A DNA stretch of 18,527 nucleotides from JBBQSU01 sp038234815 (GCA_038234815.1 JBBQSU010000071.1:1-18527), one strand, 5' to 3'. Shown: positions 1 through 9,480, counted from the first letter of the stretch. The notes: generated by a model not told the origin, from the letters alone. Numbers and translations: made by a program.

Positions 1-1116
1 AGCTGGACCTATGCCAACACCGGCAGCACGCTCAATGGCGATATCACCGGGGCTGTTAAACTCAGCTTCAACGCCGCTGGCTTGACCATCGGGCTGGTCG
101 GCAACAGCACTTATACGGGCGGAACCACCATCGCCCCCAATTGGAAGAATGCGGTCAATATCAACGTGACCAGTAACACCGGCATGGGTGCCGGTGCGGT
201 CTATCTCGACGGCTACAACAACAGCAACAGCGCCAATTCCAGCAACATCAACGTCAACTTCATGACCGCCGCCCCGGTGATCGGCTCGCTGGCCAGCGAC
301 GGTAACGGTGCGACCAATTTCGTTATCCTGGGCAACACCGGCGTCGACACCACGCTGACGGTAGGTGCCTTGGGCACCAGTACCGATTTCAAGGGTGTCA
401 TCAAGGACTTTGCCGGCCGAGTTGGCTCGCTCAACAAGACGGGAGCGGGCACGCAGACGCTCAGTGGCGCAAACACGTACACCGGCACGACGACCGTGAC
501 TAACGGCACGTTGGCTTTGAGCGCCACCGGCACCATCGCCAGCACCGCGTTGGATGTGCAGGCCGGCACCTTCGACGCCTCCCTCGCCGGGGCGTTACCG
601 ACCTTCACCAGCCTCAAGGGCGCTGGCACGATCAAGCCGGGCAGCAAGACCGTGACCCTCGCTGCCGGCGGATTGCTGTCGCCTGGAAACAGTGCCGGCA
701 CTTTGAGCATCCAAGGTTCGGCCAGTGTCGTTGCCATCGCCGACACCGGCGGGCTGGCCTTTGAATTGGGAACGGTCCTTGGCAGCGACAAAGTTGATAT
801 GACCGGCGGGGTGGGCACAGGCGTGTTGAGTATCGGAACCCTTAACTTCGCCGATTTCACCTTCTCCCAGGTCACGGGTTTCGGTGCCGGCACCTACAAG
901 CTCTTTGACACCAATACTGCGATCATCGGTTCGATCGGAACCGCCAGTGGCACCATTCCTGGTGGGGTGTCAGGTGCAATCGGAACTCTGTCGCTGGCCG
1001 ATAGTGGGCATGACGTGGTTCTGACGGTCGCCATCCCCGAACCCGGCACGCTCGGCCTGATCGGCGTGGGCGCGATGGGATTGCTCGCGGGCCGTCGGCG
1101 CCGCAGCGCTAAGTAG
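1..1116 (+). CDS. PEP-CTERM protein with autotransporter-type beta-strand repeats (5' end missing)
   Basis: The frame is open from base 1, so the true start lies outside the window; 371 residues are visible. The sequence is rich in Gly, Thr, Ser, Asn and Ala with few charges, as in secreted beta-helix proteins. A typical autotransporter-associated beta-strand repeat (LNKTGAGTQTLSGANTYTG) is encoded from about 430 to 528, and a weaker unit (GNSTYTGGTTI) near 100-132. The C terminus (about 1033-1113) has the PEP-CTERM layout: IPEPGT, a hydrophobic helix, then a basic end (GRRRRSAK). In known systems this tail directs export and processing by an exosortase at the cell surface. The function of the protein itself is unknown; a structural or adhesive envelope role is inference. 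A strong hairpin follows the stop codon. Confidence 0.88.
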   Translation, partial: SWTYANTGSTLNGDITGAVKLSFNAAGLTIGLVGNSTYTGGTTIAPNWKNAVNINVTSNTGMGAGAVYLDGYNNSNSANSSNINVNFMTAAPVIGSLASDGNGATNFVILGNTGVDTTLTVGALGTSTDFKGVIKDFAGRVGSLNKTGAGTQTLSGANTYTGTTTVTNGTLALSATGTIASTALDVQAGTFDASLAGALPTFTSLKGAGTIKPGSKTVTLAAGGLLSPGNSAGTLSIQGSASVVAIADTGGLAFELGTVLGSDKVDMTGGVGTGVLSIGTLNFADFTFSQVTGFGAGTYKLFDTNTAIIGSIGTASGTIPGGVSGAIGTLSLADSGHDVVLTVAIPEPGTLGLIGVGAMGLLAGRRRRSAK

Positions 1117-1134
1117 TCCTATTTGAGATTTTCC

Positions 1135-1164
1135 CCCGCCGGTGCCTTAATCGGCATCGGTGGG
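1135..1164 (+). terminator. Hairpin after the PEP-CTERM gene, probable terminator
   Basis: The arms at 1135-1146 and 1153-1164 pair over 12 bases with two G-U pairs, around the six-base loop ttaatc. Only three T follow on the plus strand, but a T-run also precedes the stem (ATTTTC), so it could act in either direction. It lies 19 bases after the stop of the PEP-CTERM gene and 53 bases before the first prepilin ATG, so it probably separates the two transcripts. Confidence 0.5.
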
Positions 1165-1216
1165 TTTGAGCAGGCATAGACAGATTGACGGCGGACAACA
1201 GAAACAGGAAGGCATT

Positions 1217-2080
1217 ATGTGGCAACGGAATAAATGCCGGGGATTCACGCTTGTTGAGCTGCTGGTGGTCATCGGCATCATCGCTTTGCTGGTGGCCATG
1301 CTTCTGCCGGCGCTGCTCAAGGCCCGGCAGTCGGTGTTGAGCGTCGCCTGCCAGTCGAATATGCGACAGGTGGGGATGGGGATACTCAGCTATGCGATGG
1401 AGAATAAGAACAAGGTTGTGATCTACAGCGAGATGTGGGCCGATCCGGGCACCGGAGCGTGGTGGTATGGCAACGGGGTGCAGTGGGCATTTCTGATTCA
1501 AGATCGGTTCGGTGGCCCGCGACTGGGGGGCCTTAGCCCGGCGAGCAACGACAAGAACAAGTTTATTCAGCGATTCAAGGCATTGCAGTGTCCGGCCGAC
1601 CCGTTCTTTGTGCAGAACGACGGCAGTTTTGAATCATGGAAATGGCGATACAGTTCGTATGCCTGCCCATGGGCGATTGTAGAGACGTATGACGTGCGTG
1701 GGCCGTTGCCGACCAAATACCCCGATGGGTCGCAAGACGACCGCAAGTCGGCGATCAATCTCTCGCGGGTGAGGCGATCGAGCGACGTGGTGGTGCTTGC
1801 AGAAACCTACTCCAGCAACGTCAACATGTATAAGTTTGTCGAAGATTACATGCTGACGTCGAAGAGCTGCACCAACGCCCCATACTGGCACCCGAGCTAC
1901 ACGCAGAACTGGCTGTTTTTTGACGGCCACGTGGCCAGTTCCAAACTTCCGCCGCACGCGATGGGCCAGTGGCAGACGTGGTCGGGAGCATACCCGACAA
2001 ACCAGTTCGTCTCTCTGCGGGACGTTAAGATTCCATACGCCCAGACGTCGATGGGCGCGTTTCGAAGTCAGTACCAGTAG
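1217..2080 (+). CDS. Prepilin-type protein with N-terminal methylation site and C-terminal DG-H motif (copy 1)
   Basis: The product is 287 aa. Residues 9-16 read GFTLVELL, the type IV prepilin (class III signal) motif: Gly9 before the cleavage point, Phe at +1 and Glu at +5, followed by a hydrophobic helix to about residue 32. Prepilin peptidase would cut after Gly9. Near the C terminus WLFFDGH (residues 232-238), with a His ten residues before the DG, is a variant of the H-X9-DG domain found on many planctomycete pseudopilin-like proteins. I chose the ATG at 1217 because AGGAAGG lies at 1206-1212 and the protein then matches copy 2 from residue 1. The longer reading from 1160 would begin inside the upstream hairpin. 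The function of this expanded family is not established. Confidence 0.9.
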   Translation: MWQRNKCRGFTLVELLVVIGIIALLVAMLLPALLKARQSVLSVACQSNMRQVGMGILSYAMENKNKVVIYSEMWADPGTGAWWYGNGVQWAFLIQDRFGGPRLGGLSPASNDKNKFIQRFKALQCPADPFFVQNDGSFESWKWRYSSYACPWAIVETYDVRGPLPTKYPDGSQDDRKSAINLSRVRRSSDVVVLAETYSSNVNMYKFVEDYMLTSKSCTNAPYWHPSYTQNWLFFDGHVASSKLPPHAMGQWQTWSGAYPTNQFVSLRDVKIPYAQTSMGAFRSQYQ

Positions 2081-2114
2081 TTGGACTGGGCCGATCGGAT
2101 GAAATGGGTTTCGG
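2047..2114 (+). repeat. Direct repeat, unit A (gene tail plus spacer)
   Basis: 68 bases that recur at 2191-2258, 144 bases downstream, with 8 mismatches by eye. Unit A covers the last codons and TAG stop of prepilin copy 1 plus 34 bases of spacer ending in gaaatgggtttcgg. It is followed at 2133-2160 by a sequence resembling the leader found before each prepilin gene (gatggatagacggtagac). Confidence 0.85.
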
Positions 2115-2190
2115 AGGGTTTGACCGGAAAACGATGGATAGACGGTAGACTGCAGAAGCGGCACGGGACTAATATTTTGTAGGCCTTAAT

Positions 2191-2223
2191 GTCGATGGGC
2201 GCATGTCAGAGTCGGTATCAGTA
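2191..2223 (+). pseudogene. Relic 3' end of a lost prepilin gene copy
   Basis: Read in the frame of the copy 1 tail, this encodes SMGACQSRYQ and a TAG stop; copy 1 ends SMGAFRSQYQ and TAG. No gene body precedes it: a TAG lies in frame at 2180-2182. A leader-like sequence stands about 30-58 bases upstream (2133-2160). The simplest reading is an internal deletion that removed a middle gene of a three-gene array and left its leader and last eleven codons. A plain duplication of copy 1's tail and spacer would look similar. Confidence 0.55.
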
Positions 2224-2258
2224 GTTGGATTGGGCCGAGCGGATGAAATGGGTTTCGG
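2191..2258 (+). repeat. Direct repeat, unit B (gene tail plus spacer)
   Basis: The second copy of the 2047-2114 unit. It sits directly before the leader (gatggacggtggaaagcag, 2261-2279) and Shine-Dalgarno sequence of prepilin copy 2. Its first 33 bases still read as a gene tail ending in CAG TAG. Confidence 0.85.
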
Positions 2259-2294
2259 CGGATGGACGGTGGAAAGCAGAAGCAGGAAATCATG

Positions 2295-3224
2295 ATGCTT
2301 CAGCGGAATACATCTCGGGCGTTCACGCTCGTTGAATTGCTGGTGGTGATCGGCATCATCGCGATCCTGATCGCGATGCTTCTGCCGGCGCTGCAGAAGG
2401 TGCGGATCGCCGCGCTGGGCATTTCCTGCCAGGCACAGATGCGGCAGTTGGGCCAGGCGTTTGCCTTGTATGGATCGCAGAATGGCGGGCGGATTACTGT
2501 CGTATCCGATGAGTGGGCCGAAGACGGCTCGGGCAACCAATACACCGGTGCTGCCGGCACCGCGCGGATCAAAGCATCGGGAGGGGACAACGAGCGGGTA
2601 ACGTGGGTGGGGCTGACGCAGGACCTGACGGGTTCATCGTCTCTAAAAGGGGCAAGGCCGCTTGGCATGTCCTATCGGAGGAACCTGGGTGGTTCTACTT
2701 TCAACCTTAACCATCGTACCCTGTTTTGCCCAGCGGACAGTTGGCCGTTTCCCGGTGGCCAGCCCGGCTCACCAACATACGACACGTCCTACCGGGCCGC
2801 ATCCTATGGCGTGCCCCGCAGCGTGACCTACACCTACGACGTCACCGGACCACTCGGCGGAACGTCACCATCCGACGTTCGAAAGGCAATGAAACTGTTC
2901 GGCCCCAAACGCGCCGCCAACATCGTGCTTCTTGGCGAGTATGCCCCGGGAACATGGTACGAGCAGTGCTATATTCTCCAGGAGAATTACATGCTTGCAA
3001 CGCAGGGCAGCGGGGGTAACCGGTTCGGTGTCTATGACCATGGCAAGTATCGGTCGAACTGGCTGTACTTTGACGGCCACGTGGAAGCCTCGGTAAGGCC
3101 GCCTCATGCACTGGGATACTGGGCTGCTTACAACACCGTTACGCTGCGAGATGGCAGCATCATCTCCGGGGCCAATCCGCAGGTCATGAGCGTAAGCTAT
3201 TTTCAGAAATACCAGGCGCACTGA
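2295..3224 (+). CDS. Prepilin-type protein with N-terminal methylation site and C-terminal DG-H motif (copy 2)
   Basis: The product is 309 aa and paralogous to the upstream gene. Residues 10-16 read FTLVELL with Glu at +5, then a hydrophobic helix (VVIGIIAILIAMLLPAL). The residue before the cleavage point is Ala9 instead of the usual Gly. WLYFDGH (residues 256-262), with a His ten residues before DG, repeats the C-terminal motif of copy 1. ATG codons stand at 2292 and 2295. I prefer 2295, because AGGA (2284-2287) is then seven bases away, as in copy 1, and the N termini align without a gap (MLQRN against MWQRN). The leader before it is shared with copy 1. The role is unknown; a pseudopilin-like surface or secretion component is inference. 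Confidence 0.88.
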   Translation: MLQRNTSRAFTLVELLVVIGIIAILIAMLLPALQKVRIAALGISCQAQMRQLGQAFALYGSQNGGRITVVSDEWAEDGSGNQYTGAAGTARIKASGGDNERVTWVGLTQDLTGSSSLKGARPLGMSYRRNLGGSTFNLNHRTLFCPADSWPFPGGQPGSPTYDTSYRAASYGVPRSVTYTYDVTGPLGGTSPSDVRKAMKLFGPKRAANIVLLGEYAPGTWYEQCYILQENYMLATQGSGGNRFGVYDHGKYRSNWLYFDGHVEASVRPPHALGYWAAYNTVTLRDGSIISGANPQVMSVSYFQKYQAH

Positions 3225-3547
3225 ACGAAGCAGTTTGGATTGAGTGTGGAACAGGTCAGCCGGGCGATCGAAAGGTTTCTATCTCGGTATGCCAGGCAGC
3301 AGGGTGAAGGGCAACGGCCAGACTAAGGATATATCGGGCTGTCCAACAACTTATGGATGGGCCAGGCGTGATAAAAATATCAGAAACAACTAAAGGTCTT
3401 CGGCGTCACCGCCTGCTGAGACACCGAATCTGACGCTCGATATGTTTCTGGGGGAGACGACATGGCCGATGGTGAAGCGCGGGGGGTCTAACAGCAGCAG
3501 GGGACGAACCCCCGCCCTGTTTTTTCCGGTGCCGGCTCACCGCCGGA
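3225..3547. other. Intergenic region between convergent genes
   Basis: No convincing gene. Directly after the TGA of prepilin copy 2 the same frame stays open for about 33 codons to a TAA near 3324 and contains a helical-looking segment (VEQVSRAIERFL). No ATG or ribosome site supports it, so I treat it as chance or an old 3' extension. The right part holds a terminator-like hairpin at 3479-3525. Confidence 0.5.
3479..3525 (+). terminator. Terminator-like hairpin between convergent genes
   Basis: The arms GCGGGGGGT (3479-3487) and ACCCCCGC (3508-3515) pair with one bulge; CCTG and six T (3520-3525) follow. It would stop plus-strand transcription from the prepilin genes before it enters the convergent amidase gene, whose stop codon is at 3548-3550. 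The loop is long at about 20 bases, so confidence is moderate. Confidence 0.4.
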
Positions 3548-4333
3548 TTATTTCGCCAATCCGAGATAACCCGGCCGGATGTCCTGCAGCGCGGGGAACG
3601 ACTTGCGGTATTGCGTCAATTCCTTCGGGTCTATTTCGATCTCGGCGAGTTTTTCGGTTCCGCCGGCGTCCAGCAGGATTTTCCCGTGGGGGTCGATGAC
3701 CAGGCTTCGGCCGGAGTATTCGGTGTCGAGACCGGTGCCCACGCGATTGACGCCGATGACATACGCGAGATTTTCGATAGCCCGGGCCTGCAGCAAGGCC
3801 AGCCAATGGTCGCTGCGCTTGGTGGGCCAGTTGGCAATGACCACCAGCACATTGGCACCGGCGCGCACGGCATGACGGAAAACTTCGGGGAAGCGCAGGT
3901 CGTAGCAAATGAAAGGCGCAACGGTGAACTCCTCGGTACTGAAAGTGACGATCTCCGTCCCGCCATCAAAGTGAACGTTTTCATTGGCGAAAGAAAAGGG
4001 ATGGATTTTGGTGTACCGGGTAATCTCGGCACCGGTGGGGGAAATGACGACGGCTTGGTTCAGCCCGCGACCGTCGATGGCCCGGGAAACGATTCCGCCG
4101 ATGACGTAAATAGCGTACTTCGCGGCCAGTTCGATTAAGAAAGTGCGTGTGGGTTGAGGGGCTTCCTCGGCGGTGGCGGCAAGATTCATGCTGAAGCCCA
4201 CGGAGAACATCTCCGGCAAAACCAGCAACGATTGTGGCCGCGGGGGCTGATTCGCCAGCAACGCGCTCAGGCGAGCAAAGTTGGTTTGCCGGTCTTCCCA
4301 CGCCACGTCGATTTGGCCGAGGATGATGTTCAT
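3548..4333 (-). CDS. Carbon-nitrogen hydrolase, nitrilase superfamily, omega-amidase-like
   Basis: The product is 261 aa, normal for the YafV/Nit2-like omega-amidase branch. The catalytic Glu-Lys-Cys triad is complete: Glu41 (VLPEMF), Lys109 (YTKIHPF) and Cys143 (ICYDLRFPE). The CYDLRFPE context and the KIHPFSF context are typical of omega-amidases, which hydrolyse the amide of alpha-ketoglutaramate or alpha-ketosuccinamate in the cytosol as part of methionine salvage or metabolite repair. I start at the ATG at 4333 (MNIILGQIDV), where family members begin. The frame stays open upstream to 4432, but those 33 residues do not resemble the family. No strong ribosome site is visible. It is transcribed divergently from the YjfB-like gene. 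The exact substrate cannot be told from sequence. Confidence 0.9.
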   Translation of the reverse strand: MNIILGQIDVAWEDRQTNFARLSALLANQPPRPQSLLVLPEMFSVGFSMNLAATAEEAPQPTRTFLIELAAKYAIYVIGGIVSRAIDGRGLNQAVVISPTGAEITRYTKIHPFSFANENVHFDGGTEIVTFSTEEFTVAPFICYDLRFPEVFRHAVRAGANVLVVIANWPTKRSDHWLALLQARAIENLAYVIGVNRVGTGLDTEYSGRSLVIDPHGKILLDAGGTEKLAEIEIDPKELTQYRKSFPALQDIRPGYLGLAK

Positions 4334-4481
4334 GATGTTCTCATATTCGTGACTAAAGGCATGGCATCTTACGCCAGACCAGAGGTGTATTTCGAGTGGG
4401 TGAAACCCGAATTTATCAGACGCAAGGAACATCAGTTTGTTTTTTCAGAACCCGCGCGAAGTTGTCCGATGAAGGGAGACA

Positions 4482-4697
4482 ATGGATTTGGTTTCAGCCG
4501 CGATCAATTTCAAGCAGGCCGACGTGATGTCGCAGGTGCAGGTGCGTGTCGCGCGCAAAATGCTCGACAACCAGCGCATGCAGGGCAACGCTGCGGTGAA
4601 ATTGATCGAGGCGGCCAGCAAATGCGCGAGCCAGGCGGGGGATCAACTTGTGGCCGCCGCCACGGGTTTGGGCGGCAGCGTAGATACCTATGGCTGA
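4482..4697 (+). CDS. Small YjfB-like putative motility protein
   Basis: The product is 71 aa and begins MDLVSAAINFKQADVMSQVQ. The layout matches the YjfB family: a short N-terminal Ala/Ser stretch, a Gln-rich amphipathic helix (QVQVRVARKMLDNQRMQG), and a second helix (AVKLIEAA). Family members of 50-70 aa are called putative motility proteins because the Bacillus gene is linked to the flagellar regulon; the biochemical role is unknown. GGGAG at 4474-4478 lies three bases before the ATG, which is tight. No flagellar gene is in the window, so the link to motility rests on family resemblance only. Confidence 0.65.
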   Translation: MDLVSAAINFKQADVMSQVQVRVARKMLDNQRMQGNAAVKLIEAASKCASQAGDQLVAAATGLGGSVDTYG

Positions 4698-5370
4698 TCC
4701 CAAGCCGGCAAACCAGCCGCAGCTTCCCCAGCGCCGGTCGAAGTTCTCACCCACATTAAACCACGGTCAATGACGGTGCTATCGGGCGCGACGGTGCGAA
4801 TAGCGCGCACCGCCAGACTCTATGCGTCGCGATAAGGCCTGCACGCGTTGGGGAACCGGCGATTCAGCGGGCATGAGGCGTAGATGCTCGAATCCCATGT
4901 CAGCGATGAGGCCTCGGTCGTCAGCGGCGAAGTAATTGGCCGGGTGTGCGCGGAAATAAGTCTTCGGGGCGGAATAACTCTTAATCGCTTACGCGTACCA
5001 ATGAGAGATATTCACCCAGCGGGTAAGACGCCGATTTCAGGCCGTAGCCATGGTGGCAATCAACGCCGAGAGTCTGCCTGCGGATGCCGGACCATACGAC
5101 ATCAAAAACGGCGGCAAAGTAATGCTGCCACATTGGCAATCGGGCTGGCGATTCTGCCAGCCTGACAGGAAAGAGTTAAACCAAGGTCCCGAGCCTACGG
5201 TCGGCGTAGGTACTTATAAATTAGAGCTTTACGATAAGAATTTTGACGTACATAGGATTGGGTATCGGCTTTGCATCAGGCTCTAGCACGCCGCCGGTCT
5301 AAAGCCGGTGTGTGGTTTTTTGTTACTGACAAATTCACGACGGAAATACCTGGCAAGGAGATCCATTATT
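4698..5370. other. Long intergenic region upstream of groEL1
   Basis: No gene that I can support. The best open frame is 5050-5286 on the plus strand (78 codons, ATG, no ribosome site). It reads protein-like in its last third (TYKLELYDKNF), but I recognise no family. A frame at 4884-5165 has a low-complexity basic composition and is probably a shadow. No CIRCE operator (TTAGCACTC-N9-GAGTGCTAA) and no clear sigma-32 promoter is visible. The only structure is the hairpin at 5287-5321. An AT-richer patch (5210-5250, acttataaattagag) is the likeliest place for a groEL promoter, but I cannot pick a -35/-10 pair. Confidence 0.5.
5287..5321 (+). terminator. Hairpin with U-run 50 bases before groEL1: terminator or attenuator
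   Basis: The arms CACGCCG (5287-5293) and CGGTGTG (5306-5312) pair over seven bases with one G-U pair. Three bases later comes a run of six T (5316-5321). The groEL1 ATG is at 5371. If the promoter lies upstream of the hairpin, it would work as an attenuator in the leader; if the promoter lies between hairpin and gene, it only blocks read-through. Confidence 0.4.
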
Positions 5371-7050
5371 ATGGCCGCAAAAATGCTCTCGTTCGATGCT
5401 GAAGCTCGTAAATCACTTTTGGAAGGGGTGAGTAAGCTCGCCCGCGCAGTGAAGACCACGCTTGGCCCTCGCGGGCGCAATGCGGTTATCGACAAGGGCT
5501 GGGGCAGCCCGACCATTACCAAGGACGGCGTGACCGTTGCCGAGGAAGTGGAACTGAAAGACAAATTTGAGAACATCGGCGCCAAGCTCGTGAAAGAGGC
5601 TGCAAGCAAGACCAGCGATGTCGCTGGTGATGGCACGACGACCGCGACTGTGTTGGCCGAGGCGATCTTCAAGGAAGGGTATCGATCCCTGACCGCCGGC
5701 GCCGACGCGATGGCGCTGGCCCGCGGCATCCGGCTCGCGGTCGATGCCGTGATCGCCAGTCTGAAGAAGCAGTCCAAGCCGATCGAAGGCAAGGCCGACA
5801 TCGCCAATGTCGCGTCCATTTCAGCCAACAACGACCGCGTGATTGGTGAGATCATGGCTGACGCGATGGAGAAGGTGGGCAAGGACGGGGTGATAACGGT
5901 TGAAGAAGGCAAGTCGCTGGAAACCACTGTGGACGTGGTGGAAGGCATGCAGTTTGATCGTGGATTCCTCTCGCCGAACTTCATCACCAATCAGGACGAC
6001 ATGATCGTCGAGATGGAAAAGCCACTCATCCTGGTTTTTGAGGACAAGATCAGCGCCGCGACTAAACTCATTCCGCTGCTGGAAAAGGCCCAGAAGGCCA
6101 AGAAGCCGCTGCTCATCATCGCCGAAGACATTGAAGGCGAAGCGCTTGCTACGCTGGTGGTAAACAAGCTTCGTGGGATTTTGAACGTGGCTGCGGTGAA
6201 GGCCCCGGGTTACGGCGATCGTCGTAAGGCTATGTTGGAAGACATCGCTATTTTGACCGGCGGCGAAGCGATCATGAAGGACCTGGGCGTGGAACTGGAC
6301 AAGGTGGAACTGTCGCACCTGGGCACGGCTAAGATCGTGCGCATTGACAACGACAACACCACGATCATCGAAGGAGCCGGCGAAACCAAGGCCATTCAGG
6401 GCCGGATCGACTCGATCCGCCGCGAGATTGAGGTCACCACTTCGGACTACGACCGTGAAAAATTGCAGGAGCGCCTGGCCAAGCTGGCCGGTGGCGTGGC
6501 CCAGATCAACGTCGGTGCAGCGACGGAAGCGGAATTAAAGGAAAAGAAGGCCCGTATCGAGGACGCACTGCACGCCACCCGCGCTGCCGTGCAGGAAGGC
6601 GTTGTCGCCGGGGGCGGCGTGGCGCTGATCCGCGCGATGAAGGCACTTAACGGCGAAGGCAAATTGAAACTGGAAGGTGACGAAGCCCTGGGCGTGAAGA
6701 TCGTGCGTCAGGCGCTGACGGCCCCGCTAAAGCAGATCGCCGAAAACGCCGGCACGAGCGGCAGCGTTGTTGTTCGCAGGGTAATGGAAAGCAAAGACAA
6801 CGAAGGCTTCAACGCGCTGACGGGCGACTATGTGGACATGTTAAAGGCCGGCATCCTGACGCCGACGAAGGTGGAGCGGACGGCGCTGCAAAATGCGTCG
6901 GAAGTCGCCATCCTGCTGCTGACGACGGATTGCATCGTCGTAGAAGCCCCGAAGAAGGCCGATGCCCACGCCGGCCATGACCACGGTGGTGGAATGGGCG
7001 GCGGCATGGGTGGAATGGGCGGCATGGGCGGGATGGATGGAATGATGTAA
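5371..7050 (+). CDS. groL: Chaperonin GroEL, copy 1 (with His/Gly/Met-rich tail)
   Basis: The product is 559 aa, the 60 kDa chaperonin that forms a double seven-membered ring in the cytosol and folds proteins in an ATP cycle capped by GroES. Key residues are present: LGPRGRN at 31-37, Asp52 (TKDGVTVA), Asp87 in GDGTTTATVLAEA, and the third catalytic Asp in RIEDALHATRAA, followed by VVAGGGVALIR. The signature TSDYDREKLQERLAKLAGG is intact. The start at 5371 has AAGGAG ten bases upstream (5355-5360); the frame extends 21 codons further without family similarity. The C terminus carries HAGHDHGGGMGGG and then GGM repeats, so it has the usual GGM tail plus an extra His cluster that may bind metal. 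It is followed by groES and a second groEL. The classical order is groES first. Confidence 0.97.
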   Translation: MAAKMLSFDAEARKSLLEGVSKLARAVKTTLGPRGRNAVIDKGWGSPTITKDGVTVAEEVELKDKFENIGAKLVKEAASKTSDVAGDGTTTATVLAEAIFKEGYRSLTAGADAMALARGIRLAVDAVIASLKKQSKPIEGKADIANVASISANNDRVIGEIMADAMEKVGKDGVITVEEGKSLETTVDVVEGMQFDRGFLSPNFITNQDDMIVEMEKPLILVFEDKISAATKLIPLLEKAQKAKKPLLIIAEDIEGEALATLVVNKLRGILNVAAVKAPGYGDRRKAMLEDIAILTGGEAIMKDLGVELDKVELSHLGTAKIVRIDNDNTTIIEGAGETKAIQGRIDSIRREIEVTTSDYDREKLQERLAKLAGGVAQINVGAATEAELKEKKARIEDALHATRAAVQEGVVAGGGVALIRAMKALNGEGKLKLEGDEALGVKIVRQALTAPLKQIAENAGTSGSVVVRRVMESKDNEGFNALTGDYVDMLKAGILTPTKVERTALQNASEVAILLLTTDCIVVEAPKKADAHAGHDHGGGMGGGMGGMGGMGGMDGMM

Positions 7051-7316
7051 AGCATGTGACGTCGTCCCGGCCGTCGCCCCCGCTGGACGCCATCGACGAC
7101 GAAACCGATCGTCCTACGGATAGGCCGGCTAGTTTCCGAATCGATGTAAAACATCGCCGGAAGCTTGAAAAAAGCCTGCTGATCCTGATTGCGATCGCAG
7201 CGATGATGGCGGTGACCCTAAGGCGGGGTGGGCTTTAAGCTCACAATCGAAAAATGTCGCGTTGGGCTGATCCCCTCCGGACTACAAACAAAAAGAAGGA
7301 ACAGAGGAACCAAGCT
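7051..7316. other. Spacer between groEL1 and groES with a weak small ORF
   Basis: 266 bases. A GTG-started frame of 60 codons (7056-7238) begins five bases after the groEL1 stop and ends in a basic-hydrophobic-basic segment (LLILIAIAAMMAVTLRR) like a single membrane helix. There is no clear ribosome site, and the N-terminal half is low-complexity, so I do not call it a gene. A short hairpin (CGATGT-AAA-ACATCG, 7142-7156) lies inside it. I see no CIRCE element here, so groES regulation cannot be read from this spacer. Confidence 0.4.
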
Positions 7317-7610
7317 ATGGCTATCAAATTAAAACCTTTACAGGATCGTGTGATCGTTAAGCAGTCTGAGGCCGAAACCAAGACCGCTTCGGGCATTGTT
7401 TTGCCTGATTCGGCCAAGGAAAAGCCCACCCAGGGTAAGGTCATCAGTGTTGGCCCGGGCAAGCTGGACAAGAACGGCAAGCTCATGTCCATCGGCCTGA
7501 AGACCGGCGACACAATTTATTACGGCAAGTACAGCGGAACCGACGTGGAAGTGGAAGGCGAAAAGTTCGTCATCCTCCGCGAGAGTGATGTTCTCGGCGT
7601 GTTGGAATAA
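7317..7610 (+). CDS. groS: Co-chaperonin GroES
   Basis: The product is 97 aa, the normal family length. It begins MAIKLKPLQDRVIVKQ, has the mobile-loop region with the GroEL-contacting hydrophobic tripeptide (TASGIVLPDSAKEKP, residues 24-38), then GKVISVGPG and a C-terminal VILRESDVLGVL. The heptameric ring caps GroEL and closes the folding chamber. The ATG at 7317 has AGAGGA at 7303-7308, eight bases upstream. It lies between two groEL genes, so it may serve either ring; the IVL motif does not tell which. A fold-back repeat separates it from groEL2. Confidence 0.97.
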   Translation: MAIKLKPLQDRVIVKQSEAETKTASGIVLPDSAKEKPTQGKVISVGPGKLDKNGKLMSIGLKTGDTIYYGKYSGTDVEVEGEKFVILRESDVLGVLE

Positions 7611-7623
7611 GCAATTTCAATAT

Positions 7624-7756
7624 GAAGGCGCGAAGACATTAAGAGGAGGCGGCGAAGATTAAAAGAACGCGAAAGATTAATGCATAGCATTTTTATCTTT
7701 TTTAATCGTTCACTCTTCGTTTCTTTCTCGTCTAGTCTTCGTGTCTTCGTATCTTC
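7624..7756. repeat. Imperfect fold-back repeat of the 'cttcgtgtcttcg' family, copy 1
   Basis: It fills most of the groES-groEL2 spacer. GAAG-gcg-CGAAGACA (7624-7638) mirrors TGTCTTCG-tat-CTTC (7742-7756). The interior is purine-rich on the left and pyrimidine-rich on the right, with GATTAA and TTAATC near the centre and a small hairpin plus T-run (AATGC-ATA-GCATT, 7679-7691). Reverse-strand translation gives the NHEDTKTRR-type peptide often predicted by mistake from this repeat in planctomycete-like genomes. The right end is 14 bases from the groEL2 ribosome site. Confidence 0.75.
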
Positions 7757-7782
7757 GTGGTTTAGAAACTGGAGCAGATACA

Positions 7783-9408
<1,626 letters not shown>

Positions 9409-9433
9409 TATTTCAGTCAGGATCATCACAGAC

Positions 9434-9480
9434 CCGCGAAGACACGAAGCAGGATTTCGATATCTTTCGTGTCTTCACGG
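9434..9480. repeat. Fold-back repeat of the 'cttcgtgtcttcg' family, copy 2
   Basis: The arms GAAGACACGAA (9438-9448) and TTCGTGTCTTC (9466-9476) are perfectly complementary. After one mismatch the stem extends by three more pairs (CCG/CGG), around a 17-base loop. It lies 25 bases after the groEL2 stop. It has no T-run, so it is more likely an mRNA 3' stabiliser or a passive repeat than an intrinsic terminator. It shares its core with the repeat before groEL2. Confidence 0.8.

Noticed and set aside
213..893. 226-codon minus-strand frame opposite the PEP-CTERM gene
   Set aside because: Composition is Pro/Val/Leu/Ala-rich, as expected from the reverse of a Gly/Thr-rich repeat gene; no domain is seen.
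3225..3324. Stop-codon read-through extension of prepilin copy 2 (33 open codons after TGA)
   Set aside because: No known read-through context or selenocysteine-type structure is apparent. An open stretch of this length is common in GC-rich DNA.
4354..4380. Possible sigma-28 (flagellar) promoter before the YjfB-like gene: TAAA, 15 bases, GCC
   Set aside because: Only the first three bases of the -10 part (GCCGATAA) match and it lies about 100 bases from the ATG. Without flagellar genes nearby this is too weak.
5050..5286. 78-codon frame before groEL1
   Set aside because: It has no ribosome site and no family that I recognise, and it runs to the edge of the terminator-like hairpin. I could not support it as a gene.
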